From positions 1-64,000 of the forward strand of contig JBBCHM010000002.1 in the NCBI GenBank assembly GCA_037200045.1: 64,000 bases of DNA, given 5' to 3'. Both the position numbers and the translations under genes were made by a program. Origin of the DNA: Rhizomicrobium sp. (lineage in GTDB: Bacteria > Pseudomonadota > Alphaproteobacteria > Micropepsales > Micropepsaceae). Position 1 is the stretch's first letter. The number at the start of each line of letters is the position of its first letter. Of this stretch, positions 47,293 to 56,417 are shown piece after piece. The notes under the pieces were generated by a model. The model was given only the letters and a program-made list of their open reading frames with translations. It searched no databases and had not been told where the DNA came from.

Positions 47293-48734
47293 GAACTCGC
47301 CACGGACTTATCGGGCGCACGGCCATAGGCGTCGTCGTAGCGAACGATGTCATCCTCTCCCAGATATGAGCCCGACTGAACTTCAATGAGGCGCAGCGGC
47401 CGTTTACCCGGATTTTCCAGTCGATGCCGCGCGCCGAGCGGAATGAAGGTCGATTGATTTTCCTGCAGGAGGAAAACCTTGTCGTCGCAGGTCACCTTCG
47501 CGGTGCCCTGGACAACGATCCAATGCTCGGCCCGCTTGGCGTGGCTCTGCAGCGAGAGCCGGCCGCCCGGCTTCACGACGATCTGCTTGACCTGATAACC
47601 GTCGCCGGCGTCGATGCCCTGGTAGCTTCCCCAAGGCCGATAAACGACCTTGTGCTCGTTCAGCTCGGGACGATCCGCCAGCTTCATCTGATCGACGATC
47701 GCCTTCACGTCCTGTGCCCGGTGCTTGTCGGCAACGAGGACGGCATCCTCGGTGACGATCACGACCACGTCCTTCACGCCGACGAGTGCGGTCAGGCCCT
47801 TCTCGCTGCGAACAAAGGAATCGCGGGCTTCATGGACCAGGACGTCGCCTTGCAGGACATTGCCGTTCTCGTCGCGGCTGCGCAGCGCCCAGAGCGACGA
47901 CCACGCACCAACATCGCTCCAGCCCATGGAGCACGGCACGACCGCCGCCTTGTCGGTTCGTTCCATGACGGCATAGTCGATGGAGATGTTCTTGACCTTG
48001 TCAAACGCAGCCGCGTCCAACCGCACGAAATCGAGATCGCGCGAAGCGGAGGCGAGCGCGGCCTCGCATGCCTCGACGAGACCCGGCTCGTGCCGCCGCA
48101 ATTCGTCCAGCAGTGCGTCGGCCCGGAACACGAACATGCCACTGTTCCACAGATAGTCGCCGGACGCGAGATAGGATTGCGCGGTCGCGCGGTCGGGCTT
48201 TTCCGTAAAACGCCTGACCGCATCGACTCCCGCGGCGACGGCATCGCCCCTTTGGATGTAGCCATAACCGGTCTCTGGACCATCGGGCGCGATGCCGAAG
48301 GTGACGATCCGCCCCTGCCGCGCAGCCGCCGTAGCCCGCGCCACGGCGGCGCGAAACGCTTCTTCGTCGCCCACGACGTGGTCGGAAGGCAACAGCAGGA
48401 TAACGCCGGCGGGATCCTCGGCCGCAACCAACAGCGCCGCGATCGCCGCGGCCGGCGCCGTGTTGCGCCCAAACGGCTCCAGCACGATCGTCTTGGGCGA
48501 CAGGCCGATGGCCTGCATCTGCTCGGCGACCAGGAAGCGGTGGCTTTCGCTGCACAAAAGAATGGGCGGCTGGGCGCCCGGAACGACCGCCCGCAGGACC
48601 GTGTCCTGGATCATCGTCCGCGCGCCGCTCAGGGCCAAAAGCTGCTTCGGCCGCGCGGTGCGCGACAGCGGCCAAAGCCGCGTCCCGCTGCCGCCGGAAA
48701 GAATGACAGGATAGATGGTCTCGCTGGAAGTCAT
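47289..48734 (-). CDS. Mannose-1-phosphate guanylyltransferase/mannose-6-phosphate isomerase
   Basis: A 481-residue bifunctional enzyme of the AlgA/XanB/CpsB type. The N-terminal nucleotidyltransferase (VILSGGSGTRLWPLSRTARPKQLL) makes GDP-mannose. The C-terminal cupin isomerase (RPWGSYQGIDAGDGYQVKQIVVKPGGRLSLQSHAKRAEHWIVVQG) makes mannose-6-phosphate from fructose-6-phosphate. ATG 48734 is chosen by the conserved start; upstream codons are not conserved. It feeds gmd-fcl (37-38 kb). Followed by galE with a 4-bp overlap. Confidence 0.95.
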   Translation of the reverse strand: MTSSETIYPVILSGGSGTRLWPLSRTARPKQLLALSGARTMIQDTVLRAVVPGAQPPILLCSESHRFLVAEQMQAIGLSPKTIVLEPFGRNTAPAAAIAALLVAAEDPAGVILLLPSDHVVGDEEAFRAAVARATAAARQGRIVTFGIAPDGPETGYGYIQRGDAVAAGVDAVRRFTEKPDRATAQSYLASGDYLWNSGMFVFRADALLDELRRHEPGLVEACEAALASASRDLDFVRLDAAAFDKVKNISIDYAVMERTDKAAVVPCSMGWSDVGAWSSLWALRSRDENGNVLQGDVLVHEARDSFVRSEKGLTALVGVKDVVVIVTEDAVLVADKHRAQDVKAIVDQMKLADRPELNEHKVVYRPWGSYQGIDAGDGYQVKQIVVKPGGRLSLQSHAKRAEHWIVVQGTAKVTCDDKVFLLQENQSTFIPLGARHRLENPGKRPLRLIEVQSGSYLGEDDIVRYDDAYGRAPDKSVASS

Positions 48735-48885
48735 GCCCTTCGATCCGATAAATCGTCCAATTTGTAACACATCAAGAAGAGCACTGTGAAATCGGCCATA
48801 TCGAAATACTGATGGCCGCGAGGCGTGGGCTCATGGACGCCGTTGTTCTGCTGCAATTCGAAAGGCAGACAACCGGCATTCATCG

Positions 48886-50349
48886 TTAAAGGGCATAGCT
48901 CAGGGAAGCCTCGATGCTGGCTTGAAAGCCATGCCGCGGTCTCAACTGGTCATCCTGGAGCCGACCCTCCAAAACAACGTCGACGTTGCGGAACGGAACG
49001 GCAACCCTGGCTTCACCCATGTTTATGTGCACGGGCGCCGTCGTCGCGACGTTCCCGGCAAGATTGTTAGGATTCGATACGGCAGCGTGGTGGAACGAAA
49101 CCGTATAGGCCCAATCGTCGGCATCGCGCCAAGCGCCCTGCAGCGTCAAAAGTGTCGAATCGCTATCCAGACTGAAACCGAGTGTGCGACCGCGATAGCG
49201 CATGCCGTCCATATAGCCCGCGTTGTTGTATGCAAAGCCGTGTTGGACGTCGCCGAAGCTGAAGAGATTCAGCGTGGGAACGCTATCGGCGTATTCCGCC
49301 GTCAGCCGAAGAGGATTGCCATCGACAGGCACCCAATAGCTCGCGCCGAACACATAGCTCGTGCCGGAGTGAACGATCGGATTGGAGTCCTCGTTCATCA
49401 CCTGCATATAAACCTCATAGGGGGATCGGCCCAAAATGCCGCTGTACTTGATGTCGATCACGCCTTCGTCGTTCGTGTGGTTGACGTGCGAATTGTCGTT
49501 GGCAAATTCGAAGTAATAGGCCAGCGGCTTGCAAGGATGACCGCTGCCGCAGAATTCCTCGGTGCGCGCCAACCCGATTTCAAGCCCGGGAAGCGGATTG
49601 AGCGTAACCCGCAGGGCGTTGTAGAGCGTGTTCGTCGCTATGCGGCTATCGTCGAGCCAACCCACGAAAAATTCCATCTGCCAGGGACCGATCCAGGACA
49701 GCCACGGTGATTCGAAGGCGTCGGTTTCGTCCCGCGCGATGCCGATCTGCGGCATGGGACGGGCGTTGTTGGAAAGCGACATCGCCGAAATCCAGCCCGG
49801 CCCCCACCAATGGGTCAGGTAACCGCCATAGACCACCGCGCCGCCGATCTTCTGGGCGATATAGCTATCGTCCGGAACGAAGGCGGTGCGCCCGGTATGA
49901 TCGTGGATTTCGGCGCCCGCCGACAGCCGGATGGCGGTCGTAGCTCCCATGTATTCGCCGGAAAACTGCGTCACCGCCGTTTCCCGGCCGAGGCCGTCGA
50001 AGCCGCGCACTGGGCTGGGCTCGTTCGTCCCATCAACAGTCGCCTGAAACCGCACCTGGCCGAAGCGCATCTGCGCTTGCGCAATTTGCGACACGCGGTC
50101 GGCGGCGCCGCGAACGAAGTCCGGCTGTCCGGCAAGCGCCGCCGGATCTTGCAGGCGGTTCAGGATGCCGGCCCAAGGGAGCGGCCATTGCGTCGTGATG
50201 CCGTCGATGACATGCGCCGCCGCCAGAATTTCGATATCGGAGCGAAGCTGCGGGTCGCCCACTTCGGCCCATGGCGATGCAAACGCTCGCGAGGCAGAGA
50301 GCAGCGCAAGGCACAAGCAGGCACCCACCAGCCAACCGTTCCTGCTCAT
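48886..50349 (-). CDS. Capsule assembly protein Wzi family
   Basis: A 487-residue outer-membrane beta-barrel protein. It has a signal peptide (MSRNGWLVGACLCLALLSASRAFA), then Wzi-type features: DIEILAAAHVIDGITTQWPLPW at the N terminus, GGYLTHWWGPGWISAMSLSNNARPMPQIGIARD, and a C terminus rich in alternating strands ending in ASLSYAL. E. coli Wzi is a surface lectin that holds capsule to the cell. It is alone on its strand, with the manC-type gene 151 bp downstream. Confidence 0.85.
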   Translation of the reverse strand: MSRNGWLVGACLCLALLSASRAFASPWAEVGDPQLRSDIEILAAAHVIDGITTQWPLPWAGILNRLQDPAALAGQPDFVRGAADRVSQIAQAQMRFGQVRFQATVDGTNEPSPVRGFDGLGRETAVTQFSGEYMGATTAIRLSAGAEIHDHTGRTAFVPDDSYIAQKIGGAVVYGGYLTHWWGPGWISAMSLSNNARPMPQIGIARDETDAFESPWLSWIGPWQMEFFVGWLDDSRIATNTLYNALRVTLNPLPGLEIGLARTEEFCGSGHPCKPLAYYFEFANDNSHVNHTNDEGVIDIKYSGILGRSPYEVYMQVMNEDSNPIVHSGTSYVFGASYWVPVDGNPLRLTAEYADSVPTLNLFSFGDVQHGFAYNNAGYMDGMRYRGRTLGFSLDSDSTLLTLQGAWRDADDWAYTVSFHHAAVSNPNNLAGNVATTAPVHINMGEARVAVPFRNVDVVLEGRLQDDQLRPRHGFQASIEASLSYAL

Positions 50350-50834
50350 TCAGCCCTCGCGCAAACACTGCCCGAGTAAGACCTTACCCGATGTTGCGAT
50401 GCACACAAGACTGCGGCGAAAACGCTCAAGGAATTGCGAAAGTAACCGACAAGGAATTGGTGGACATGGTCCATTGCCTACCGCGATCTGTCTTACTTCA
50501 GGTGGTTTCGGCTCACGCTGTCGGCGGCCACGATTTTGTGTCGCATCTCGTTTGCGACGCGCGGCCAAGCTATGTCGCGGCGAGAGGCTTGGGCCGGCGC
50601 AAGTCGGATGCCAGCCCTTTGCCCAACAGCTTCACGAAATTGTCGCAGTAGCAACGCGCGATTTCGCGCTCGCTTCGTTCCGCAAGCGATCCACCGAACC
50701 GCCTGACTGGATTTCGGCCGTTCTTCATCTGCGGAAAATCGGACAGGAACATGCGGAACTCCTCCGACCGGTTCGGACGGCTTCGACGTCTTTAAGTGGC
50801 AGGATGCATCCATACCGGGTGTTCGAAACGCCCT
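50350..50834. other. 485-bp stretch without a convincing gene
   Basis: Short open frames exist on both strands (for example a 60-codon frame at 50570-50752, minus), but none has a ribosome site, recognisable similarity or typical codon use. The right third probably holds the Wzi promoter. It could include decayed sequence. Confidence 0.4.
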
Positions 50835-51932
50835 TTAGGCCGGCTGCAGGATAGCACGGACCCTTTCGGCAATTGCGAGGGACGATGTCAGACCCGGAGA
50901 CTCGATGCCATAGAGCGCGACGACACCCGACACGCCGTGATCGCGCGGGCCGGCGATCCGGAAATCGGCCGCGGGTTCTCCCGGACCGCTGATCTTGGGA
51001 CGTATGCCGCTGTAGGACGGCTCCAGCGCGCCGTCCTTCAATCCGGGCCAATAGACCCGTATCGCGGCGTAAAACAGGTCGCCGCGCCGCGGATCGACGG
51101 CATAGTCCTCATGCGCGATCCATTCGACATCGGGTCCGAACCGGCCGCGGTCGCCCAAGTCAAGCGTGTAGTGGGTGCCGAGCCCATCCTTGTTCGGCAA
51201 GGGATAGACCAGCCTTCCGAAAGGCGCCTTGCCCGTCAGCGCGAAATAGTTGCCCTTGCAAAGATACGGCGTCGGTACGTCCGGCATGCCCAGCTTGATG
51301 GCCACCTCGCTCGATGCCAGTCCCGCGGCGATGACGACGCTTCGCGCCTTCAGCGCGATGGGCTCCGCGCCGCCGACGCGGACCTCGATTCCGTCGCTGT
51401 GCAGGCGACCGCCGACCAGCGGTGCATCCAGCGCGATGGACGCGCCGTTCGACTCCGCCTCGCCCCGATACGAAAGCATCAGGGCATGGCTGTCGACAAT
51501 GCCGGTGTCCGGCGAATGAAGCGCGGCGGTGCAATGCAGTTCCGGCTCCATCTCGCGGGCCGCGGCGGCAGGGATCTCGACAAGATTGGGCACGCCGTTC
51601 GCGCGGCCGGCCTCCAGGATGGCGCGCAATTTTGCATGATCGTCCGTATCCGTCGCGACAATGAGCTTCCCGGTCATCCGGAACGGCACGCCGTGCGATC
51701 GGGCGTAATCGCGAAGCAGGCGATTGCCGCGGACGCAAAGCCGCGCCTTCAGGCTGTCTTTCGGGTAGTACATGCCGGCATGGATCACCTCGCTGTTGCG
51801 CGAGGACACGCCGGTGCCGATCGCGCGCTCACGCTCCAGCACGAAGACCTCGCGGCCCGCGACCGCCAGCGCGCGCGCCACCGCCAGCCCGATGACGCCG
51901 GCACCGATCACGATGCAATCGACACGTTCCAT
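50835..51932 (-). CDS. FAD-dependent oxidoreductase, L-2-hydroxyglutarate oxidase-like
   Basis: A 365-residue DAO-family flavoprotein. The FAD Rossmann motif is IVIGAGVIGLAVARALA. GTGVSSRNSEVIHAGMYYPKDSLKA is the signature of the L-2-hydroxyglutarate dehydrogenase/oxidase (LhgO) branch, along with HSPDTGIVDSHALM and a C-terminal GIESPGLTSSLAIA. It likely oxidises L-2-hydroxyglutarate or a similar 2-hydroxyacid and passes electrons to the quinone pool or O2. No link to the neighbouring polysaccharide genes is obvious. Confidence 0.88.
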   Translation of the reverse strand: MERVDCIVIGAGVIGLAVARALAVAGREVFVLERERAIGTGVSSRNSEVIHAGMYYPKDSLKARLCVRGNRLLRDYARSHGVPFRMTGKLIVATDTDDHAKLRAILEAGRANGVPNLVEIPAAAAREMEPELHCTAALHSPDTGIVDSHALMLSYRGEAESNGASIALDAPLVGGRLHSDGIEVRVGGAEPIALKARSVVIAAGLASSEVAIKLGMPDVPTPYLCKGNYFALTGKAPFGRLVYPLPNKDGLGTHYTLDLGDRGRFGPDVEWIAHEDYAVDPRRGDLFYAAIRVYWPGLKDGALEPSYSGIRPKISGPGEPAADFRIAGPRDHGVSGVVALYGIESPGLTSSLAIAERVRAILQPA

Positions 51933-52147
51933 GATCCGATCCCGACCCCGATAGTCCGTAATGCGGACGGCGCCCAGTCCCCGACGACTTTGGGCGCCGT
52001 CCGGGCCCCGATCGCAGATCGGACCGAAACCAAGACGAAGATCGCGGCGGCAACCGCCGAGAACGCGAACCGGACGGTCCGGCCTGCGAAAATCCTCATC
52101 GTTCGGCCATCGCGATCAACGCCCACTCCGGACGTCGCCAAGCGCAT
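51908..52147 (-). CDS. Possible small single-helix membrane protein
   Basis: A 79-codon frame from ATG 52147 (or 63 codons from 52099) encodes a basic N terminus, one hydrophobic helix (VRFAFSAVAAAIFVLVSV) and a polar tail. It overlaps the start of the FAD oxidoreductase by 25 bp. Third codon positions are GC-rich over the first 40 codons, as in real genes here. There is no clear ribosome site, no recognised family, and a strong hairpin in the middle. Confidence 0.25.
   Translation of the reverse strand: MRLATSGVGVDRDGRTMRIFAGRTVRFAFSAVAAAIFVLVSVRSAIGARTAPKVVGDWAPSALRTIGVGIGSWNVSIAS
51965..52002. promoter_or_regulatory. 12-bp perfect stem-loop upstream of the FAD oxidoreductase
   Basis: GGACGGCGCCCA (51965-51976) pairs perfectly with TGGGCGCCGTCC (51991-52002) around a 14-base loop, 33 bp before the oxidoreductase start on the minus strand. 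No T run follows on either strand, so it is not a standard terminator. The rest of the 363-bp gap 51933-52295 shows only the possible small frame and the galU promoter region. Confidence 0.5.
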
Positions 52148-52295
52148 CAGCGCGCCCGATTGTGGGCCCTCAGCCGCGACATCGAAGCACTGCGATATCC
52201 AGTGCCACCCGATTGCTCTACATCTCGGGCCGTCGAAATATGGACGGCCCAAAGCGTCTATGCCAATAAGGTCCACATAAAGCCCTCGGTGATCC

Positions 52296-53177
52296 ATGGT
52301 CAAACCCAAGCCGGTCCGCAAAGCAGTCTTCCCCGTCGCCGGTCTAGGAACGCGCTTTCTACCGGCCACAAAGGCCGTGCCGAAGGAGATGCTGCCGGTG
52401 ATCGACAAGCCGGTCGTGCAATACGCCGTCGAGGAGGCCCGCGAGGCCGGAATCGAGCAATTCATCTTTGTTACTGGCCGCGGCAAGCACATCATCGAGG
52501 ATCACTTCGACCACGCCTACGAACTTGAAGCCCTGCTGAGCGGCCGCGGTAAGACCAAGGAACTCAAAAGCCTGCTCGAAAGCCTGCCGGACAGCGGCGC
52601 CGTGTCCTTTACGCGCCAACAGAAGCCTTTGGGCCTGGGGCACGCCGTGTGGTGCGCCCGCCATCTCGTCGGCGACGAGCCTTTTGCCGTCCTGCTGGTC
52701 GACGATCTGCTGGTTGGGACGCCCGGCGGCCTGAGCCAGATGATGGAGGTCTACAATGCGGTCGGAGGCGGCGTCGTCATCGCCGCGGAAGAAAAGCCGC
52801 TCGAGGAAGTGAGCCGCTACGGCGTGATCGCACCCGGCGCGATCAAGGGTAACGCCATCGAGATTAACGCCATGGTGGAAAAGCCCAAGCCCGCCGAGGC
52901 ACCGTCGCGGCTTTGCGTCATCGGACGCTACATCCTTCAGCCGCAGGTATTCACCGAACTCGAGCGGCGTGAAAAGGGCGCCGGTGGGGAAATCCAGCTC
53001 ACGGATTCGATGGCGCGCCTGATCGGGCGCATGCCCTTTCACGCCGCAAAGACGAGCTGTGCCCGCTACGACTGCGGCGACAAGGTCGGCTTCCTCCAGG
53101 CCAATCTCGCCGTGGGACTGCAGCGTCCCGATATCGCCCCACATTTGCGCATGCTGATCAAGAACTTGATGCCGTAA
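52296..53177 (+). CDS. galU: UTP-glucose-1-phosphate uridylyltransferase
   Basis: A 293-residue enzyme making UDP-glucose. The N-terminal nucleotide motif is FPVAGLGTRFLPATKAVPKEMLPVIDKP; PLGLGHAVWCAR, FAVLLVDDLLV and YDCGDKVGFLQANLAVGL are GalU signatures. Length is normal. The product feeds ugd (39767) and galE (46315). It is convergent with the large SLBB export gene, with a 40-bp gap. Confidence 0.97.
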   Translation: MVKPKPVRKAVFPVAGLGTRFLPATKAVPKEMLPVIDKPVVQYAVEEAREAGIEQFIFVTGRGKHIIEDHFDHAYELEALLSGRGKTKELKSLLESLPDSGAVSFTRQQKPLGLGHAVWCARHLVGDEPFAVLLVDDLLVGTPGGLSQMMEVYNAVGGGVVIAAEEKPLEEVSRYGVIAPGAIKGNAIEINAMVEKPKPAEAPSRLCVIGRYILQPQVFTELERREKGAGGEIQLTDSMARLIGRMPFHAAKTSCARYDCGDKVGFLQANLAVGLQRPDIAPHLRMLIKNLMP

Positions 53178-53217
53178 CTGCTGCGCCTTAGCGTTGCCGC
53201 GGAAGTCGCGGCCCTCG

Positions 53218-56076
53218 CTAGTTGTTGTTCTGCAACACAGCCAGCGACGCAGCCGCAATGGCGAGTTGGCTGACAATCTGTGTGGCATCCTTCAGAAAGA
53301 TACTCCAATCGAACGGACGCAAGTCCCTCGGAACGACGATCGTCGATCCTGGCGGGATATGACCTCCATCCCGGAATGTCAGCCAACTTTGCTCCGTCGG
53401 CATAGCGCTTCCATCCGGCAGCACGATGAATGTCTTGTCGTCATCGGCGGTCTGCGTAGGTCCGCCAGCCATCCGGATATAATCTTCAATGTTCAGATTG
53501 GCGCGGAACTGGAACGAGCCCGGACTGAGAACCTCCCCCGCCACGGCCACACTCGATGGCCGCTTGGGTATGTAAAGTGCATCGCCCGGCTCGAGGATGA
53601 CATCGAGATCGGGACGGGAAGCAAGCACGACCGGATCGGCCGTCACGACGACGCGGCCCAACGCAGGGGTGTCGCGGATCTCCTGCGCCAAACCCGTGAG
53701 GAATTGCAGATCACTCGCCTGGTTGTTGCCTTGAGATGGCTTTGCTGCCAAGAACGCCAATTGCTGTTCCAACTCGCGCGCGGATCTGGCGTTACCCTCT
53801 TTCTCATGCACCGCCGCCGACCGTCGCGTGAAGATCGCGCCATAGGGATAGGCAACCTCGGTCACGCCGCCCGCGCGTTGAAGGACCGACGACAGCCTCT
53901 CCTCCCGTGTGACGTCGAAGATTCCGGGATATCGAACCTCACCGGCAACGGCGATCGTTCCGCCCGATCGATCTGAATAGACCTGACGCAAGCGAACGAC
54001 ATCGAAAGGGTTGAGAACCACGGATTGAAAGCCGGCATCGGCCATGGTGTACGAATTGCGGGTCGTGCGGGAGGCGCCGTTTTGCCGGTCGATCTGCGTG
54101 GACGTCACTTCGACCGACGATAGATCCGCTTGGGACAGCACACCTCCCGCAGCCTGAATTATTTCCGGCACCGTGGTTCCGGGACCCGCAGCGTAGACGC
54201 CGGGTAGGCGAACCTCATCCAGCACCCAGACCAGCTGATCCCGGACGGCGTTTTCCAGCATCATGCGCGGAACCCTCAGTTTATCCGCGATTCGGTCAGC
54301 TATCTGGTCGTCGGTCATCGCCGTGGGGGCGGCCGTTCCTGCGCCCGTGTCCAAGCGACTAAGCGCTTGCGCTGCCGCCAACGCGTCACTCTCGGGCGAA
54401 CTGGATTGCGCTGCGGCACGCAGGCGCGGATCACTTGCGGCGAGCCCCACATCAGAGGCCGATGCCGAGGTATTCGAACCCAACGTCATGCTAGACGGCT
54501 TTGGGGCGGTGTTAGGCAACATGGTATCGGGCGACCCGGTATTCGGCGACCCGGTATTCGGCGACCCGGTATTGGGCGACCCGATATTGGGCGAAGCGGT
54601 ATTGGGCGAAGCAGGGTTGCGCTCGGTAGCGGGCTGCGAAGCGGCGGAGTACGGTGTGTTTGTGTTCGCGGTGGCTATTCGCGCGAGGGCGCGCACTTCT
54701 TCAAGTGTAAATACATAGACCATGTCGTTCGATTGAAGCGCTAACGGCGTCTGGTGATCAAGCGCGCGGATCAGGGAAAACGGCAAAAGCTGGAGTGCGT
54801 TGGTACGCAAATCATGCCGTTCGATAAGACCGAATGGCGTATAGGCTTCTGGCAGAAGATCGTTGACGCTTCGAAACAGTCCACCCGTCGACCGAACCAC
54901 CGGAAGGGGGCGAGTTCCCGGCTCCTGAACGGCTCCCATGATCGAGACGCGGTCTAGATTGGCGGTCCGGCTTGGATCGACGAACACGATTTCACCTGAT
55001 CGGACCATATCATTTCGCTGAACCGGAACGAGGCGCGTCGTGCCGTCCCTGTCCAGCATCGTTTTTGAAATGTCGTACGAATTGGCGATGAGCACGCCAC
55101 CGGCCAAGGTTACTAGCGCCTGGGCAGGCATCGCCGAGAGACCGGCGGGCAATTCGTAGATGCCGGGTCTGCCGACGTTGCCGGCAATTGCAACGGTCGT
55201 ACCCAGCGGCGCCACATAGATGCGATCTCCCTCCTGGAGCATTCCGAGGTGACCGCTTCCTCCACCCAGAAGGATTGAATAGAGATCAATCTTGTGTGCG
55301 ACGCCGTTTCTGATCAGCTCGACGTTGCGAAGACTTCCTGCCTTGGTGATGCCTCCCGACAGGAGAAGAGCATCGATCGGACTCGTGAGCGCGCTGACGA
55401 TTCGCATACCTGGCGTGCGAACGTATCCGGTGACCAGCACGGATACCTGGTGGACCTCGCCCAACGAGACATAGGCTGAGGTGGAGACGTAGGCGCGGCC
55501 GACCTCCGCGGCGAGGGCCTGGCGAAATTCCGCGAGCGTCCGGCCAGTCGCCGGAATCGGATTGAGCTTTGGAAGAACGATAAGCCCGCTCTTATCCACA
55601 TGTTGACGATAGGAGGCGTTTTCCTGGCCTCTCAGATCGAAAATCAGTTCGTCTCCAGGTCCGAGAATATAGCTGTCCTGAAGAGCCCCGTTCTGCACAA
55701 CCGCCACCGCGGCAGGCACCCCAAGCGTCTCGTAGCCGATTTGGACCAGCGGACGACCTGCACGACGCGAATAGGCTTCCTCCAGATGGGAGATCGGCGC
55801 AAGTGGCTGGGCCGTCACCGGCTGATAGGTCTGCACTGCGGACTTATCAGGCAATGGATTTGTGGGAACCGGGCTTGTGGAATACGGGCTTGTGGAAAAT
55901 GGGTTCGTGGAATCAGAACCGCCCGCTGATCTTTGCTGGAGGGCACGCAGCAGGTCCGGCGAAACATCTTGGGCGCCGGCAATACCCACTGCGCCGGCCA
56001 ACACCAACGCAACGACGGACAGACTGCGGCCAGCCGCACGCGCCACCCGCCATTTCGCATGCGATCTTCTATGCAA
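53218..56076 (-). CDS. Very large SLBB-domain polysaccharide export protein
   Basis: About 950 residues, against roughly 380 for Wza. After a signal peptide (RSLSVVALVLAGAVGIAGAQ) come a Ser/Pro/Thr/Asn linker and a Poly_export domain (YILGPGDELIFDLRGQENASYRQHVDKSGLIVLPKLNPI). A series of SLBB domains follows (VTGYVRTPGMRIV, AIAGNVGRPGIYELPAG, MGAVQEPGTRPLP), then a Ser-Pro-Asn-Thr-Gly tandem stretch. After it come further SLBB domains (AVAGEVRYPGIFDV; AVAGEVLSPGSFQF) and a C-terminal hydrophobic helix. There is no lipobox Cys. It probably forms the outer-membrane or periplasmic channel with YjbH/YjbF. Start uncertain: TTG 56076 is assumed, GTG 56046 is possible. Confidence 0.85.
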   Translation of the reverse strand: MHRRSHAKWRVARAAGRSLSVVALVLAGAVGIAGAQDVSPDLLRALQQRSAGGSDSTNPFSTSPYSTSPVPTNPLPDKSAVQTYQPVTAQPLAPISHLEEAYSRRAGRPLVQIGYETLGVPAAVAVVQNGALQDSYILGPGDELIFDLRGQENASYRQHVDKSGLIVLPKLNPIPATGRTLAEFRQALAAEVGRAYVSTSAYVSLGEVHQVSVLVTGYVRTPGMRIVSALTSPIDALLLSGGITKAGSLRNVELIRNGVAHKIDLYSILLGGGSGHLGMLQEGDRIYVAPLGTTVAIAGNVGRPGIYELPAGLSAMPAQALVTLAGGVLIANSYDISKTMLDRDGTTRLVPVQRNDMVRSGEIVFVDPSRTANLDRVSIMGAVQEPGTRPLPVVRSTGGLFRSVNDLLPEAYTPFGLIERHDLRTNALQLLPFSLIRALDHQTPLALQSNDMVYVFTLEEVRALARIATANTNTPYSAASQPATERNPASPNTASPNIGSPNTGSPNTGSPNTGSPDTMLPNTAPKPSSMTLGSNTSASASDVGLAASDPRLRAAAQSSSPESDALAAAQALSRLDTGAGTAAPTAMTDDQIADRIADKLRVPRMMLENAVRDQLVWVLDEVRLPGVYAAGPGTTVPEIIQAAGGVLSQADLSSVEVTSTQIDRQNGASRTTRNSYTMADAGFQSVVLNPFDVVRLRQVYSDRSGGTIAVAGEVRYPGIFDVTREERLSSVLQRAGGVTEVAYPYGAIFTRRSAAVHEKEGNARSARELEQQLAFLAAKPSQGNNQASDLQFLTGLAQEIRDTPALGRVVVTADPVVLASRPDLDVILEPGDALYIPKRPSSVAVAGEVLSPGSFQFRANLNIEDYIRMAGGPTQTADDDKTFIVLPDGSAMPTEQSWLTFRDGGHIPPGSTIVVPRDLRPFDWSIFLKDATQIVSQLAIAAASLAVLQNNN
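54533..54620. repeat. 15-bp tandem repeat inside the SLBB gene
   Basis: GACCCGGTATTCGGC-type 15-mers repeat about five to six times, encoding repeated Ser-Pro-Asn-Thr-Gly in the linker between the two SLBB blocks. Copies differ at one or two bases, and the array is in frame, so length changes would keep the protein intact. Confidence 0.8.
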
Positions 56077-56417
56077 TAGTTCGTCCCATGCCCGCGGCTC
56101 GACGGTTTTTAGCGAACCCGCAATGGCCACGCAAGACTGCAAATGGAAACAATCGTTTGGCGGACAAATCCCGCACTCCGAATTCGATGGCAATATGGCC
56201 GTATCGGCTAATCTCCGGAAGGCGCATGTCCGATTCGAAATGCAGTCGGCCGAATTACGCAGGCGCAATCACCGCCTCCCGGTCCTTAGGGCACGCGGGT
56301 GGTTCACTTGCATGCCGTAACCAATCGCGACATACATTGCAGTTGGGTATTACAACCTTCGGACAAACTTCACGCGGCGACCGTGGCTAACCGGTATTCA
56401 ACCGCGCACAGGCGCTC
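56077..56417. promoter_or_regulatory. Divergent promoter region between the SLBB and YjbH genes
   Basis: 341 bp without a supported gene; the SLBB frame stays open through the first 190 bp, but those codons do not look like the family. Transcription of the two export operons must start here. I could not identify a confident -35/-10 pair or operator. Confidence 0.4.
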
